Numbered from the stretch's first letter, positions 53,654 to 63,290 are shown. The stretch is DNA of 64,000 bases from Aureispira anguillae (GCF_026000115.1 NZ_AP026867.1:1891501-1955500), one strand, 5' to 3'. The notes: generated by a model not told the origin, from the letters alone. Numbers and translations are program-made.

Positions 53654-55303
53654 CTAAATCCATTTTTTAAAGTCTCCCGATTCAAGTATTCTTTTAATGA
53701 TATTAAGACGTTTAATCTCTTCTTCATTATCCCTGATAGAGCCAAGTATTCCTCTTTTATGAAGTACATTTTTAATTCTTTGGTTAATGGGGTAATCTCC
53801 TTCACCATTTCTATCCTCAACTGCTTTAGATATTCGTTCTCTGTATCCTTCTGCTCTTTTTGTAAGTTGTTCTCTAGAGCTGTTAATTCTTGACTCAAAG
53901 TCTTTTTCTTTTTCTCTAATTCGATCTTTAATTCCATCTCCAGTTTGTTTATATATTTCACCCAAATTTTTTCTTCTTCTATCAATTGTATCCTCTTCGT
54001 CCTTAATTCTTTGGATTTGGCTTGAAATGTTTTCTGTAATAGTTCTTTCTTCGAGCCCCAATCTATCGATTTCGTTTCTGAAACTAATTGGAGTTCCTCC
54101 AAGTTGCTCAATTTGTTCTTCAATTCTTTCAATTTCCTCCTCGCAACTTGCTCTAAATTCATTTCTTGCGTTTGTAAGTTGTCTAGCAAGTTGTTCTTCT
54201 TCGTTAATAAGTTCGCTTTTTTTATATTGATATCGTTTGCCCAAGTCATTAGTTTTTTGTTGAAATTGTTCTCTTCTTGTTTCAAAATTTGACTCTTCGC
54301 TTTTAATTCTTTCTCTCTCTGACTGAGTTCTTTTATTTGCTCTATCACTAGCTTTTTCTCGTATGTCTTCGAGTCTTCTGTGATGTTTTTCTGTATTTTC
54401 CTTAACTCTAAAGAGTTCTGAATTAATTCCTCGTTCAGTTGATTTGTATGATTCTGATCCCAAACATTTTTTAATTGTTCGTATAAGGTTACTAAGTTGC
54501 GCCTTTTTGCATTCGTAAGATTCGTACTGTTCAAAAAGTTTTCTTTGGAATTCATTATTTGGTGATACTCCCTGATTACTTCCTTGGGGTATAAATAAAT
54601 ATGGTGTAGTTTCTTGTTCATAGTTAAATAACCATTCTGTTCTATTAGTCTTGTGAAATGTTTCCTCTATTTCACCTGGAGACCCCTTAGGAATACTAAC
54701 TTGAATAGTATCTATTCCTAGTCTTTTTAATTTTGATAGTTTACTTGAATCGACCTTGTGTGTCGCTACTATTTCAATAAATAAAATAGGGATATTATAT
54801 TCATTAAAAAAGGTAACATCAGGTCGAATTAATAAATGTTTATTACCTTCTTCTTTAAATCCTAAATTCCTACCATATTGAATTACTCCTTCCTCATTTT
54901 CATAAAATTGGATCTCATTTTTCACTTCAAAAGCTTCAATGTATTTTGAATTAGCTAGTTTATTAATTTTTCCAATTAGACCAGCAGGAGGATATTTATA
55001 AAGATTAGGGACTTTTATCTTTTTAATTCTTTGAAGTGTTTCTTTTGCTAATTTATGTCGATAAGTTTCATCAGAATAAGTGCATTCTCTTCCTGTTTGT
55101 ATTTGAACATTGATAGGAACATGAGCAAAATAAGAAGCCCTTGAGTTAATTTTACTTTTTCGGGCTTCCATTTCCTTACCACATCCAAGACAATGATAGC
55201 CTTTTCTTCCACTTTCAGCTTGATCTACATGAATTGGTTTTCCTTTTATATCTTCAGCATATACATTTTTAGCTTGTTTTTTTTTATTCATGTTTTTATT
55301 CAT
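53654..55303 (-). CDS. CoiA-like nuclease with long coiled coil
   Basis: The 549-residue protein has an N-terminal CoiA-type zinc finger (YHCLGCGKEM ... SYFAHVP) and a PD-(D/E)xK-like core (LLIRPDVTFF, then LFIEIVATH). A coiled coil of about 250 residues rich in Glu, Arg and Lys follows. CoiA relatives process incoming DNA. As cargo of a virus it may be a defence nuclease. The coiled-coil half is also open in another frame (53581-54621), probably because purine-rich DNA lacks stop codons. Confidence 0.7.
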   Translation of the reverse strand: MNKNMNKKKQAKNVYAEDIKGKPIHVDQAESGRKGYHCLGCGKEMEARKSKINSRASYFAHVPINVQIQTGRECTYSDETYRHKLAKETLQRIKKIKVPNLYKYPPAGLIGKINKLANSKYIEAFEVKNEIQFYENEEGVIQYGRNLGFKEEGNKHLLIRPDVTFFNEYNIPILFIEIVATHKVDSSKLSKLKRLGIDTIQVSIPKGSPGEIEETFHKTNRTEWLFNYEQETTPYLFIPQGSNQGVSPNNEFQRKLFEQYESYECKKAQLSNLIRTIKKCLGSESYKSTERGINSELFRVKENTEKHHRRLEDIREKASDRANKRTQSERERIKSEESNFETRREQFQQKTNDLGKRYQYKKSELINEEEQLARQLTNARNEFRASCEEEIERIEEQIEQLGGTPISFRNEIDRLGLEERTITENISSQIQRIKDEEDTIDRRRKNLGEIYKQTGDGIKDRIREKEKDFESRINSSREQLTKRAEGYRERISKAVEDRNGEGDYPINQRIKNVLHKRGILGSIRDNEEEIKRLNIIKRILESGDFKKWI

Positions 55304-55437
55304 GTTTTAGTGAAGCTACTGCTTTTATTATATGGTTAAATATAATATTTAAAACTTGTGTTTAAAAAAAAAGATGAGTTAATAGAAAAATATCGCATCG
55401 ATTAGTTATGTTAACTAATGTCACCACATAAACCAAA

Positions 55438-55524
55438 CCGCTCCGGGTACAGTTGAGATGTGCAAACGTCTCCTAGAGAAACAAAAAAGCTAGTAACCAT
55501 CGAGGTTCTAGCTTTTTTTGTTTC
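55438..55524 (+). promoter_or_regulatory. Conserved integrase leader with terminator, element B
   Basis: CCGCTCCGGGTAC, small hairpin GAGAT ... GTCTC, then AAAAGCTAG-AACC/GGTT-CTAGCTTTTTTT. Same order as 18610-18703 with covarying hairpin bases. Confidence 0.6.
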
Positions 55525-55535
55525 TCTTTTTTTTT

Positions 55536-55613
55536 GTTCCACCTTTTTTGTGGAACACGGTTTAAACGCTCTCTGCATAGGTTTACATGGGTCTATGTTC
55601 CATTTTTGTTCCA
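55536..55613. repeat. GTTCCAC/GTGGAAC repeats upstream of integrase B
   Basis: GTTCCAC (55536), GTGGAAC (55550) and TGTTCCATTTTTGTTCCAC (55596). The matching set in element A uses GGGGACA/TGTCCCC. Confidence 0.55.
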
Positions 55614-55665
55614 CTTTTTTAGTCTAGATTTTGTATATTATAATTCTACTAAAAAAGCAAAACAA

Positions 55666-56829
55666 ATGATACAATTCACAATTTCGCACAATTTTAAAAA
55701 CAGATTAAAAAAAGACGGTACAGCTCCCGTACAGATTCGGGCTTACCACAACAAAGCAAGAAAATACATTCCTACAGGAATTTTTGTAACCCCTGCTCAA
55801 TGGAGCAAGAAATACAATAAGGTAATCGACCATCCCAACGCCTTGCAGTATAATGCTGAAATAAGAAGGCAATTGGACGAGCTGGAGGCTTATGCCTTAG
55901 AATGGATCAAAAAGCACGGGGCGATGACCTTGGAGCAGCTAGACAGCTATTTTAATTATGGCAATGTACAATCCTTTACGGAGTTTTGGGAATACGAGCT
56001 GGCGCAAGATACCAAGCTGGAGAAAATTACCAAGAAAAAGCACCGCACGGCTTTAAATTATTGGAAGGGCTTTCAAAAAGATGTCAAATTTTCGGAATTA
56101 ACCTATTCTTTAATTCACGATTTTGATACCTACCTCTATGCGCATAAGCTGCATGTCAATACGGTCTACACGCATCATAAGCAGGTGAAAAAATACATTA
56201 ATTTGGCGATCCGAAAAGATTTATTGGACAGCAATAAAAATCCTTATCTGAAATTTAAGGCCAAGACGGTTCCTACAGAGCGGCTGGTTTTGTCTGAAGA
56301 GGAGGTGAAAAAAATAGAGGCGCTGACCTTTCGAGAGGAGGAGTCTTATTTGGATCTTATTCGAGATATGTTTTTGTTCTCTTGTTATACGGGCTTACGC
56401 TTCTCTGATACTTGCGCTATCAGCTACGAAGATATAAATCATAGCGAAGAGGGCATGGTCTTAAATATAGTGGCTAAGAAGACGAGTAAACAGCTTCTAC
56501 TGCCGTTGTACAAATTATATGAGTGCAAACCTGAGGCCATCATTAATAAGTACCGTGCTGAGGTATTATATGATAGGGGCTTGGTCTTTCACAAATACTC
56601 CAATCAGTATTTTAACCGTGCTTTAAAGAAGTTGGCAAAACGGGCTGGCATCCAAAAGGCAATCACGAGCCACGTGGCTCGTCATACCTTTGCGACTAAT
56701 TTGGCATCCAAAGTACCGATTCATATCTTAAAGGCGATTCTACAGCATTCTAAGATCGAAACGACCATGGTTTATTTGCATCTTTCTAATAAACTGGTGA
56801 ATGATGCTTTGGATAAGGTGGATTGGTAG
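55666..56829 (+). CDS. int: Tyrosine recombinase (integrase), element B
   Basis: I use the ATG at 55666, which aligns with the element A integrase start; longer frames read into the leader repeats. The 387 residues keep all catalytic positions (TGLRFSD, KKTSKQ, HVARHTFATNL, LQHSK, VYLHLSNK). Close to integrase A in the catalytic part. It closes element B. Confidence 0.93.
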   Translation: MIQFTISHNFKNRLKKDGTAPVQIRAYHNKARKYIPTGIFVTPAQWSKKYNKVIDHPNALQYNAEIRRQLDELEAYALEWIKKHGAMTLEQLDSYFNYGNVQSFTEFWEYELAQDTKLEKITKKKHRTALNYWKGFQKDVKFSELTYSLIHDFDTYLYAHKLHVNTVYTHHKQVKKYINLAIRKDLLDSNKNPYLKFKAKTVPTERLVLSEEEVKKIEALTFREEESYLDLIRDMFLFSCYTGLRFSDTCAISYEDINHSEEGMVLNIVAKKTSKQLLLPLYKLYECKPEAIINKYRAEVLYDRGLVFHKYSNQYFNRALKKLAKRAGIQKAITSHVARHTFATNLASKVPIHILKAILQHSKIETTMVYLHLSNKLVNDALDKVDW

Positions 56830-56832
56830 AAT

Positions 56833-56880
56833 GCATGAAACAGGTCGCTTTGATTGATAAGTGACTTGTTTTTTTCATGC
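56833..56880 (+). terminator. Terminator after integrase B
   Basis: AACAGGTCGCTT/AAGTGACTTGTT plus a T run, nested in GCATGAAA/TTTCATGC. Confidence 0.75.
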
Positions 56881-56932
56881 ATGTATGTGATGTGTGAAAG
56901 CTAAGGTACCAAAGAGTAAGCACCCGTAACAA

Positions 56933-56994
56933 GCAAAATCATAGATTTTACTCAGAAATTTTTCTTCAAGTCGGAATAAAACCTGTGATTTTGC
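56933..56994. repeat. GCAAAATC hairpin, left of island
   Basis: GCAAAATCATAG ... CTGTGATTTTGC with inner TTTT/AAAA. A relative lies at 60239-60303; the two bracket the PLD and DUF6119 genes. Confidence 0.6.
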
Positions 56995-57073
56995 GTTTTA
57001 AAGCCAAAGAAGAGGCTCTTTTTTTAGCCCTATAGCATGGATATAAACACTTTGTTTGTAGGTTGGTTTTATT

Positions 57074-58069
57074 TTAAAAAACTAATTTTTCGACATCATA
57101 AACAGCTTTCATTTCACTACCTGTATCATTATTTTTTGAAGAAACAGTTAGTATACCTTTAGCTGAAAGTGAAAAAGTTAAAGTTACACCTGCTTGGTAT
57201 TTAGGTTTACTTACTAAATCATTAACATGAAAAGTTCCAATTAATTGATTTAGTTGTGTTATGTCATTATTACCTTTATATGTTTTGATAGATATGGAGG
57301 TTTGATAATCCTCAGAAGTAGAATAATTTCCAGATTTAATACAAGGAACGGTAGTTCCCATTTCAATCAATCGAGAAAACTTTCCATCAATACCATTCAT
57401 TCTAACCTCGATTCCTAATGCAGTAGTAGTTTTTTTGATAATTTTAACCTCTGTGCTTGTTTTATATTCTTTCTGTATATATGTATTTTTAGGAAGAACT
57501 CTAGCAGCAGCTTCTATAAATTTAACGATTGAACTTTCTTTTCCTTTAAATAATAGATCATAGCCTAAATATTCTTTTATCGAAAAATAGTCAAAAGCAT
57601 CCATTTCCTCAAATGATCGTATAATGGCAACTGAAACAGGAGTTAATGTTAATTTAATTCTCTCAAATTCTGCAATATATTGGTTCAGTATTAATGAATT
57701 TTTTTTGCATATAATTATATTTTCAACATTTTTATTTTCAGCGTAATAAGTCCAATTATATGAACCATTAATCAGAACAGATTTATCTATGATACAAAAT
57801 TTATTATGCATAGGGTGATCTAAATCTCCATACATGAAAATGCAACCTAAATCTATTAATTTTTGAAAATTAAGACGATAATCACCATTATTAATGTAGT
57901 CATCTATAATTATTATTTCAACTAAGACCCCTTGTATTATTTTATCACAAAGGGCATCAAATAACTCTTGATTAGTGAACCATGCAACCGCTACTTGTAT
58001 AGAACTTTTTGCATTTTTTAATTCACTTAGAATTTGCGATCTAATATTTTTAAAATAAGCTACTTCCAT
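57074..58069 (-). CDS. PLD nuclease fused to Hsp70-type substrate-binding domain
   Basis: Residues 1-140 are a phospholipase-D-family domain with one HKD motif (H88, K90, D95 in HNKFCIID, then GSYNWT), as in Nuc-type nucleases that dimerise. Residues about 213-325 match the DnaK peptide-binding beta domain. Landmarks are ALGIEVRMNG, RLIEMGTTVPC, STSEDYQTSISIKTYKG, IGTFHVNDLVSKPK and LTFSLSAKGILTVSSKNNDTG. There is no Hsp70 ATPase domain. It may sense unfolded or viral proteins and cut nucleic acid. It lies in the defence island behind integrase B. Confidence 0.82.
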   Translation of the reverse strand: MEVAYFKNIRSQILSELKNAKSSIQVAVAWFTNQELFDALCDKIIQGVLVEIIIIDDYINNGDYRLNFQKLIDLGCIFMYGDLDHPMHNKFCIIDKSVLINGSYNWTYYAENKNVENIIICKKNSLILNQYIAEFERIKLTLTPVSVAIIRSFEEMDAFDYFSIKEYLGYDLLFKGKESSIVKFIEAAARVLPKNTYIQKEYKTSTEVKIIKKTTTALGIEVRMNGIDGKFSRLIEMGTTVPCIKSGNYSTSEDYQTSISIKTYKGNNDITQLNQLIGTFHVNDLVSKPKYQAGVTLTFSLSAKGILTVSSKNNDTGSEMKAVYDVEKLVF

Positions 58070-58250
58070 AAGTTTTTAATGTTTTATCTTTAATAACACA
58101 AATGTAAGAGTAAGATACGCAGTCTTTTTGCGTAGGTGATATTTTTTTTTAATTCAAGATAATGAATAGGGCAATTCATTCTTGATGACGCACTCTTTTT
58201 TGTTAATTGCAGCTAACTTACTTGTATTCATGGGGTGCACCGTAATTCAT

Positions 58251-60062
58251 TTACTTGATTATGTGGTAGTTTCTTCTTATTTGCCATATATTTAAATCGT
58301 ACATAAATGCCTTCATATCTTGGTTGCATTGAACTAGAGAATATCTTGCAATGTTTGATTTGTATTTATGTATGTTTTCTTCTACTAAATAGTCATGTTT
58401 CAATTGAGATGCAAAAGCAAAGACATAGGTGATTTTTTTGTCAAATAAACTAATGAAACCTGCTTTCGTGTAATTAAAGTTTGACTTTTGTTTTAAAATA
58501 ATGCCATCATAAACTTTTCCTAAATAATCAAAGTTTCCTGATTTTTTATCTTCATATAATCTTCTAGCTGAAAGGGTCACCTGGTTAGTTAATTCACGTA
58601 GGGCTGCATCAAAGCCAAATTTAACGTGGACTAAGTAAATTTTGTCTTTTTCTATATACAATATATCACATAACTCTACACCATTTGGAGTAATGGTGTC
58701 TAAGACGATATAATTGTCAAGGTCATCATATTTTAAATTATATTCAGATTCTTTTTTAGTAACTGCTTTATCCCAAGGAAGAGGTAAAATGTGAGAAGGC
58801 AATTTATACGCTTTAATGGTTTCCGTACATTCAAATTCTAAATCTGAAACGAATGAATTTTTGAGTTCATACCATTTATTATCTACTAAGAAAATGGGAC
58901 GGTTCTCGAATAAAAATTCAGACGTAAAATGATAAAAGAAACTTGCTGAAGTAGATAGTTTTCCATCTGAATAAGACACAACTCGGATTCCTTGAGCGAA
59001 AGCTCTAAATTTATAGAAGTCGAGGTGGTATCCCAACTCAATTATTCTTTTTACAACAGAATCGTAAATATTTTCTTTATTTTGAACACGGTTAAATTCG
59101 GAGTATTTACCCTTCTCTGTCTTTTCTTTTAAAATATAGTAATCAGCCTCATAAAATTGAGCAATTTTTTCTGGATGACTGAGGTCAAATTTAAATCTTT
59201 TTCCTATTAAACTATTTTCATTTTGTGCAGTACTACTTCCATAAGTTGCGACCTGAGATAAATCTTGAAAAATGCTCTGATGAAGTAAAGGAGTTAGTTC
59301 TTCTTCTATTTTTCGATGGTTTTTGATTTCTATATACGTGCTTAAAAAGTCACTAGGAACAATGGAAAGAATATGTCCCATCTCTTCTACTATTTTATGT
59401 AACTTTTTGAAATCGATATTCTTCTTAATTTTGAAAGACTTTCCAGCATAAATTTTGATGCGTTCGCCAGTCTTACTTTGTAAAAAATCGAAATGGATAT
59501 TAGATATATTCTGACTGAGGGTAATATGAAGTTCTGTTGGGACTTTACCGAATCTTACAAAATCAATCATTCTGAATTCATTTCTGAATTGTTCTGATAG
59601 ACCAGACCTGTTTCCTGTAATTCCCCGTGAATTAATTGATGTAATTAAATCTTCCTCAGGCTTTATGAGTCTTGATAAGATCGATAATCCAAAAGTATGA
59701 TCAATAAAAGGAATTACAAGTTGGAATCCTTTTCCACCGACTACAATAAAAATGTCAAATCCATTGTCAATGAAAAGAAGAATACTTATGTTCAGTATAT
59801 CAAATTCAAGATTTGAAGTAAGTTCAGTTGGGAAAAATTTAACCCAATCAGATTTTTTTTCTGAAAAATTATGAACATATAAATAGTAAGTAATATTCCC
59901 TTCTACCATGTAAGGAATTTCCTCAATTTTAAATTCCTTTTTCATTTTTATCTTCTCTCTAGCAAGTTGAATAATTCTTTCAATTATCCTTTTATTAGAT
60001 TTGATTTGAGATAAACGGTAATAGTCTTTATCAACTTTATAAAGTTTAATGTTTTGATTCAT
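58251..60062 (-). CDS. DUF6119 (TIGR04141) family protein
   Basis: The 603-residue protein has FDIFIVVGGKGFQLVIPF, then FRMIDFVRFGKVP, and near the end KIYLVHVKFGFDAALRELTNQVTLSARRL. These resemble the sporadically distributed DUF6119 family often found next to defence genes. VHVKxGFD could be a restriction-endonuclease-like motif. It stands between the PLD-Hsp70 fusion and the Mrr-STAND protein on the same strand. Confidence 0.6.
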   Translation of the reverse strand: MNQNIKLYKVDKDYYRLSQIKSNKRIIERIIQLAREKIKMKKEFKIEEIPYMVEGNITYYLYVHNFSEKKSDWVKFFPTELTSNLEFDILNISILLFIDNGFDIFIVVGGKGFQLVIPFIDHTFGLSILSRLIKPEEDLITSINSRGITGNRSGLSEQFRNEFRMIDFVRFGKVPTELHITLSQNISNIHFDFLQSKTGERIKIYAGKSFKIKKNIDFKKLHKIVEEMGHILSIVPSDFLSTYIEIKNHRKIEEELTPLLHQSIFQDLSQVATYGSSTAQNENSLIGKRFKFDLSHPEKIAQFYEADYYILKEKTEKGKYSEFNRVQNKENIYDSVVKRIIELGYHLDFYKFRAFAQGIRVVSYSDGKLSTSASFFYHFTSEFLFENRPIFLVDNKWYELKNSFVSDLEFECTETIKAYKLPSHILPLPWDKAVTKKESEYNLKYDDLDNYIVLDTITPNGVELCDILYIEKDKIYLVHVKFGFDAALRELTNQVTLSARRLYEDKKSGNFDYLGKVYDGIILKQKSNFNYTKAGFISLFDKKITYVFAFASQLKHDYLVEENIHKYKSNIARYSLVQCNQDMKAFMYDLNIWQIRRNYHIIK

Positions 60063-60238
60063 GGGAGAATATCTTTCTATTAGGAAAAAGCAAGAAGATG
60101 AATTTAAATTTAATTCAAATATTTGAAAAACTTTAGATAAAATCCTAGAATATTATTAAAAAACTAATTTGATTGCTGTTGACGTTTGTGCAGAGGGGGG
60201 AGAGGAGCCATGTTGTACACCGAATATAGCTGTTCTGT

Positions 60239-60303
60239 AAGTAAAATTGCAGATTTTGGTGGTAAGTCTATTTTCGGCTAGCAGCAAAACCTGCGATTTT
60301 GTA
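60239..60303. repeat. GTAAAAT hairpin, right of PLD/DUF6119 pair
   Basis: GTAAAATTGCAGATTTT ... AAAACCTGCGATTTTGTAC. Same design as 56933-56994. Confidence 0.55.
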
Positions 60304-60380
60304 CCTCAAAACTATGCGTTCATCGTAAAGCTTGTGCCCCAATTTACCATGAGCCTGTGCATCTTGTTCTATGCCATTTT

Positions 60381-62711
60381 TTATTTTAGCGAATCATACA
60401 TGTTCTTTATTTTTTGCTCTTCTCTTTCTTTTTTAGCTTCTTCTGAGATGGATTTAGAGATGGATTTAGAAATGGATTCTATAAAAGACGGATTCTTGTA
60501 TAATTCATCATTCTTTTCATCTTTTAATTTTTCCTCGAAATCTTTTATTTGAGAATCGACATTGCAATTGTATTCATTTTTCAGTCGATAAAGGTCGTTA
60601 AGAACTTCGGTTTTAATACTTAAAATAGGGACGTTTGGTTCTATAGTATTTTGGACAACTTTTTCTAAAACCTGTGCAAAATAAGCGTTTTTTTTGCTAT
60701 ATGAATTAAATTCTCTTGGATATATTGATTTTACTATTGATAAACACCAAAGTTCATCAGCATAATTTATTGCTGATACTATCTTTTGGAAAATAGATGT
60801 TGTATCAGCTTTAATAAAGTGGTGGATTTTGCTAACTATCTGACTAAAGAGATGAATATTATGGAATCCAGATAAAGGTTCATCTGAATTAATGAATGAA
60901 TTAAATTTGTTAATTATGAATTCTTTCAATTTTGATAAATGAGCAAAATCCATATTGTTGAGTATTGCATCTAATTTATACATGTCAGATAATTCAGGTT
61001 TTTCCCAGAAGTACTCCATTGTGTCACCATTGAATTTATATGAAAAATTTATACACGAAACTCCTAAAGAATCATAATCATTTATCACTTTTTTGTAATA
61101 GATATTTTGAAGGACTTCGTCTAGGTAGATTTTTTTGATTGTATCTAATCCTACTGAATATGTCTTTTGAAAGGTAAAAATTGTATTTAATTGATTTATA
61201 TATATTGCAGATTTAATTATGTCTTGTATTAAATCAGGACTTTTTGTAAAGTAATGTACCATAAAATCCTGAATAGAAGGGTTTTGGTATTTAACTATTG
61301 ATTTGCGTCTGCTATCTAGTTCAGTTTTGATAAATGTATTTGTTAATTCTTTAATTGAATCGGTTTTGCTAAAATGGTCAAAGTTAACATTATATTTTGT
61401 ACTATTATTTGAACAAAAAGAATCGACTAATTTGAATAAATCATCAAGGTAAATTGGAGTGCCAGTAGTTAGTAATAAAGCTAACATATACCTTGACAAA
61501 CTTGAAATATGTTTCTCATATGCATGTCGCCAAACACTTTCTGGATAGTCTAAGAATGATATAAATGTTTGTGGGTAATCTTCTGGAGCGATATTTTCCC
61601 AAACCTCTTTTTGTGTAGCAACTTTGATAATTCTAGGATTGTAATTAGGGTGGGAAATTATTTCATTAAAAAAACAATTTTTTAATAATTCAGAAATATG
61701 AGAAGATGGTAGCTCGTTAAAAAATAGATGATTATAAAGTATTGTAGCTTTTACTAGGTTTGTATATTTTGATAAACCAACAATACATTTGGATTTATTG
61801 ATGATATTATTGTTTAAACTTTCGTACTCTGATTGTCCTTGATTTAATATATATTCTCGCGTGGTAACAATTAATATCTTATTGGATGATTTTTTTATTT
61901 TTCCAAGAAATGAAATAATGCTTTGTTCTTCATTGATAGGAAGGTTGGTTTTAAGAAAATTTTTACCTAAAAAATCATCAAAGAAAAAGATTTGTTTTTT
62001 CTCTTCTTCATAAAAGTCATATCCTTCCTTTATGGATTTGTTTATATATACGAAATTCTCAAATCCTTTTGAAAAATAGTAGTATGTTAACATTCTAGCA
62101 AGTGTTGTTTTTCCAATGCCAGGTTGCCCAGAAATGATGACAAATTTATTTTTAGCAATTATTTTTTTGCATATATCAAGACTTTCGTTTTGAACATAAA
62201 ACTTTAAAGATTCTTCAATTTTTTCAATTTCAAAATTGCTTTGATTGATTATTTTATTGTAAAGAATTTTTTTTAGAATTGTTGTGCTTGATAACCATAA
62301 TTTAAAGTATTTATGTTCGATTTTCTCAAATTGACCAATCAAATTATTTAAATCATCTCTTCCTAGTATATCTTCTGTGTCCTTAATATAAGGATGGAGG
62401 CAATTAGTAATTTTATCTTTTTGAGGAGGAGTAAGTCCAACTGACGTAACAACAATATATCTAGTTAACGAGGCTTCTTGAAGCTTTGGGAGCTCTTTTT
62501 TTAATGATGCGATAAGGGAATTGTAACTTTTATATCTTTTACATTGGATAATTGTTTTATCCATATCTAATGTTGTGCATCTTAAATCAATTCCTAAATC
62601 TTTTCCATCAGTGAAGCTCTCAATATAAACATTGAGCTTTTTTTGGAGTAAATCTCTTGTTAAGTCTTCAAATTCTGATGGAGATAGGTTTAAAAAGTTA
62701 TAGTTATGCAT
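60381..62711 (-). CDS. Mrr-type endonuclease fused to STAND NTPase
   Basis: I start at 62711 (MHNYNFLNLSPSEFEDL) because the extra upstream codons do not fit an Mrr N-terminus and cover the integrase-end repeat. The 776 residues begin with an Mrr-like PD-(D/E)xK domain (Asp42 in GKDLGIDLRC, Gln56-x-Lys58 in IIQCKRYK). Walker A GQPGIGKT (195-202), Walker B QIFFFDDF and a long helical C-terminus (nSTAND3-like) follow. Likely an Avs-style defence protein: sensing C-terminus, DNA-cutting N-terminus. Confidence 0.75.
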   Translation of the reverse strand: MHNYNFLNLSPSEFEDLTRDLLQKKLNVYIESFTDGKDLGIDLRCTTLDMDKTIIQCKRYKSYNSLIASLKKELPKLQEASLTRYIVVTSVGLTPPQKDKITNCLHPYIKDTEDILGRDDLNNLIGQFEKIEHKYFKLWLSSTTILKKILYNKIINQSNFEIEKIEESLKFYVQNESLDICKKIIAKNKFVIISGQPGIGKTTLARMLTYYYFSKGFENFVYINKSIKEGYDFYEEEKKQIFFFDDFLGKNFLKTNLPINEEQSIISFLGKIKKSSNKILIVTTREYILNQGQSEYESLNNNIINKSKCIVGLSKYTNLVKATILYNHLFFNELPSSHISELLKNCFFNEIISHPNYNPRIIKVATQKEVWENIAPEDYPQTFISFLDYPESVWRHAYEKHISSLSRYMLALLLTTGTPIYLDDLFKLVDSFCSNNSTKYNVNFDHFSKTDSIKELTNTFIKTELDSRRKSIVKYQNPSIQDFMVHYFTKSPDLIQDIIKSAIYINQLNTIFTFQKTYSVGLDTIKKIYLDEVLQNIYYKKVINDYDSLGVSCINFSYKFNGDTMEYFWEKPELSDMYKLDAILNNMDFAHLSKLKEFIINKFNSFINSDEPLSGFHNIHLFSQIVSKIHHFIKADTTSIFQKIVSAINYADELWCLSIVKSIYPREFNSYSKKNAYFAQVLEKVVQNTIEPNVPILSIKTEVLNDLYRLKNEYNCNVDSQIKDFEEKLKDEKNDELYKNPSFIESISKSISKSISEEAKKEREEQKIKNMYDSLK

Positions 62712-62768
62712 AACATTATTGTGTTTGGGGAAGATTGGCTTAATAATACAAAAATGAGGAACTTTTAA

Positions 62769-62791
62769 GACCATGGTTTATTTACATCTTT
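62769..62791 (+). other. Repeat of integrase 3-prime end, att-like
   Basis: The 23 bases starting GACCATGGTTTATTT match 56763-56785, within the integrase B gene, with one mismatch. Together they bracket the defence island of element C. Confidence 0.6.
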
Positions 62792-62868
62792 ACAGTAAAG
62801 TCATAGCATATTTGGATTTATCTTTTTTTATTACATGCATGCAATGAAAAAAAGGCAAAGCCCTTTTT

Positions 62869-63264
62869 TTATTTTTGTTTTCCTTCTAAGCTTTTTTCTA
62901 AAATAGCAATGAGTTTATCTTTGTCTTTTAAGCGTTCCTCTTTGTCTTTTAGTTTCTCGTTAAGGTGTTGAATCTCTTTTTTTAATAACTCAATCCTACT
63001 GTTTTCTGCTTGTTCTGTAGTTGTAGTTGTGTTTTGAGGCGCATTGGACAGTAACATTTCTCCTTGACCAGATAAAATCCAATCTATATTGATTCTAGGA
63101 TCATGTTCTTTTAAAGTCTTGACCATCTTCATGGATAGGTTATTACTGCCACTAAGGTAATTTGTGTAACTCTGAGAAGTGGTATAGCCTAGAATTTTAG
63201 AAAACTCTGTTTTATTTTTTTTAAAAAAAAACCTAAGGTTTTCAAGTCTCTCTCTATCAGTCAT
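62869..63264 (-). CDS. Prophage repressor, HTH_3 plus coiled coil (element C)
   Basis: 131 residues. The HTH (FSKILGYTTSQSYTNYLSGS) differs from the element B repressor, while INIDWILSGQGEMLL and the coiled coil (LLKKEIQHLNEKLKDKEERLKDKD) are shared. No self-cleavage domain. Confidence 0.85.
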   Translation of the reverse strand: MTDRERLENLRFFFKKNKTEFSKILGYTTSQSYTNYLSGSNNLSMKMVKTLKEHDPRINIDWILSGQGEMLLSNAPQNTTTTTEQAENSRIELLKKEIQHLNEKLKDKEERLKDKDKLIAILEKSLEGKQK

Positions 63265-63290
63265 TTTTGTTAATTAAAATATGGGACAAC

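Noticed and set aside
60247-60552. Plus-strand Ser/Phe-rich frame
   Set aside because: A shadow of the repetitive end of the Mrr-STAND gene and of the hairpin beside it.
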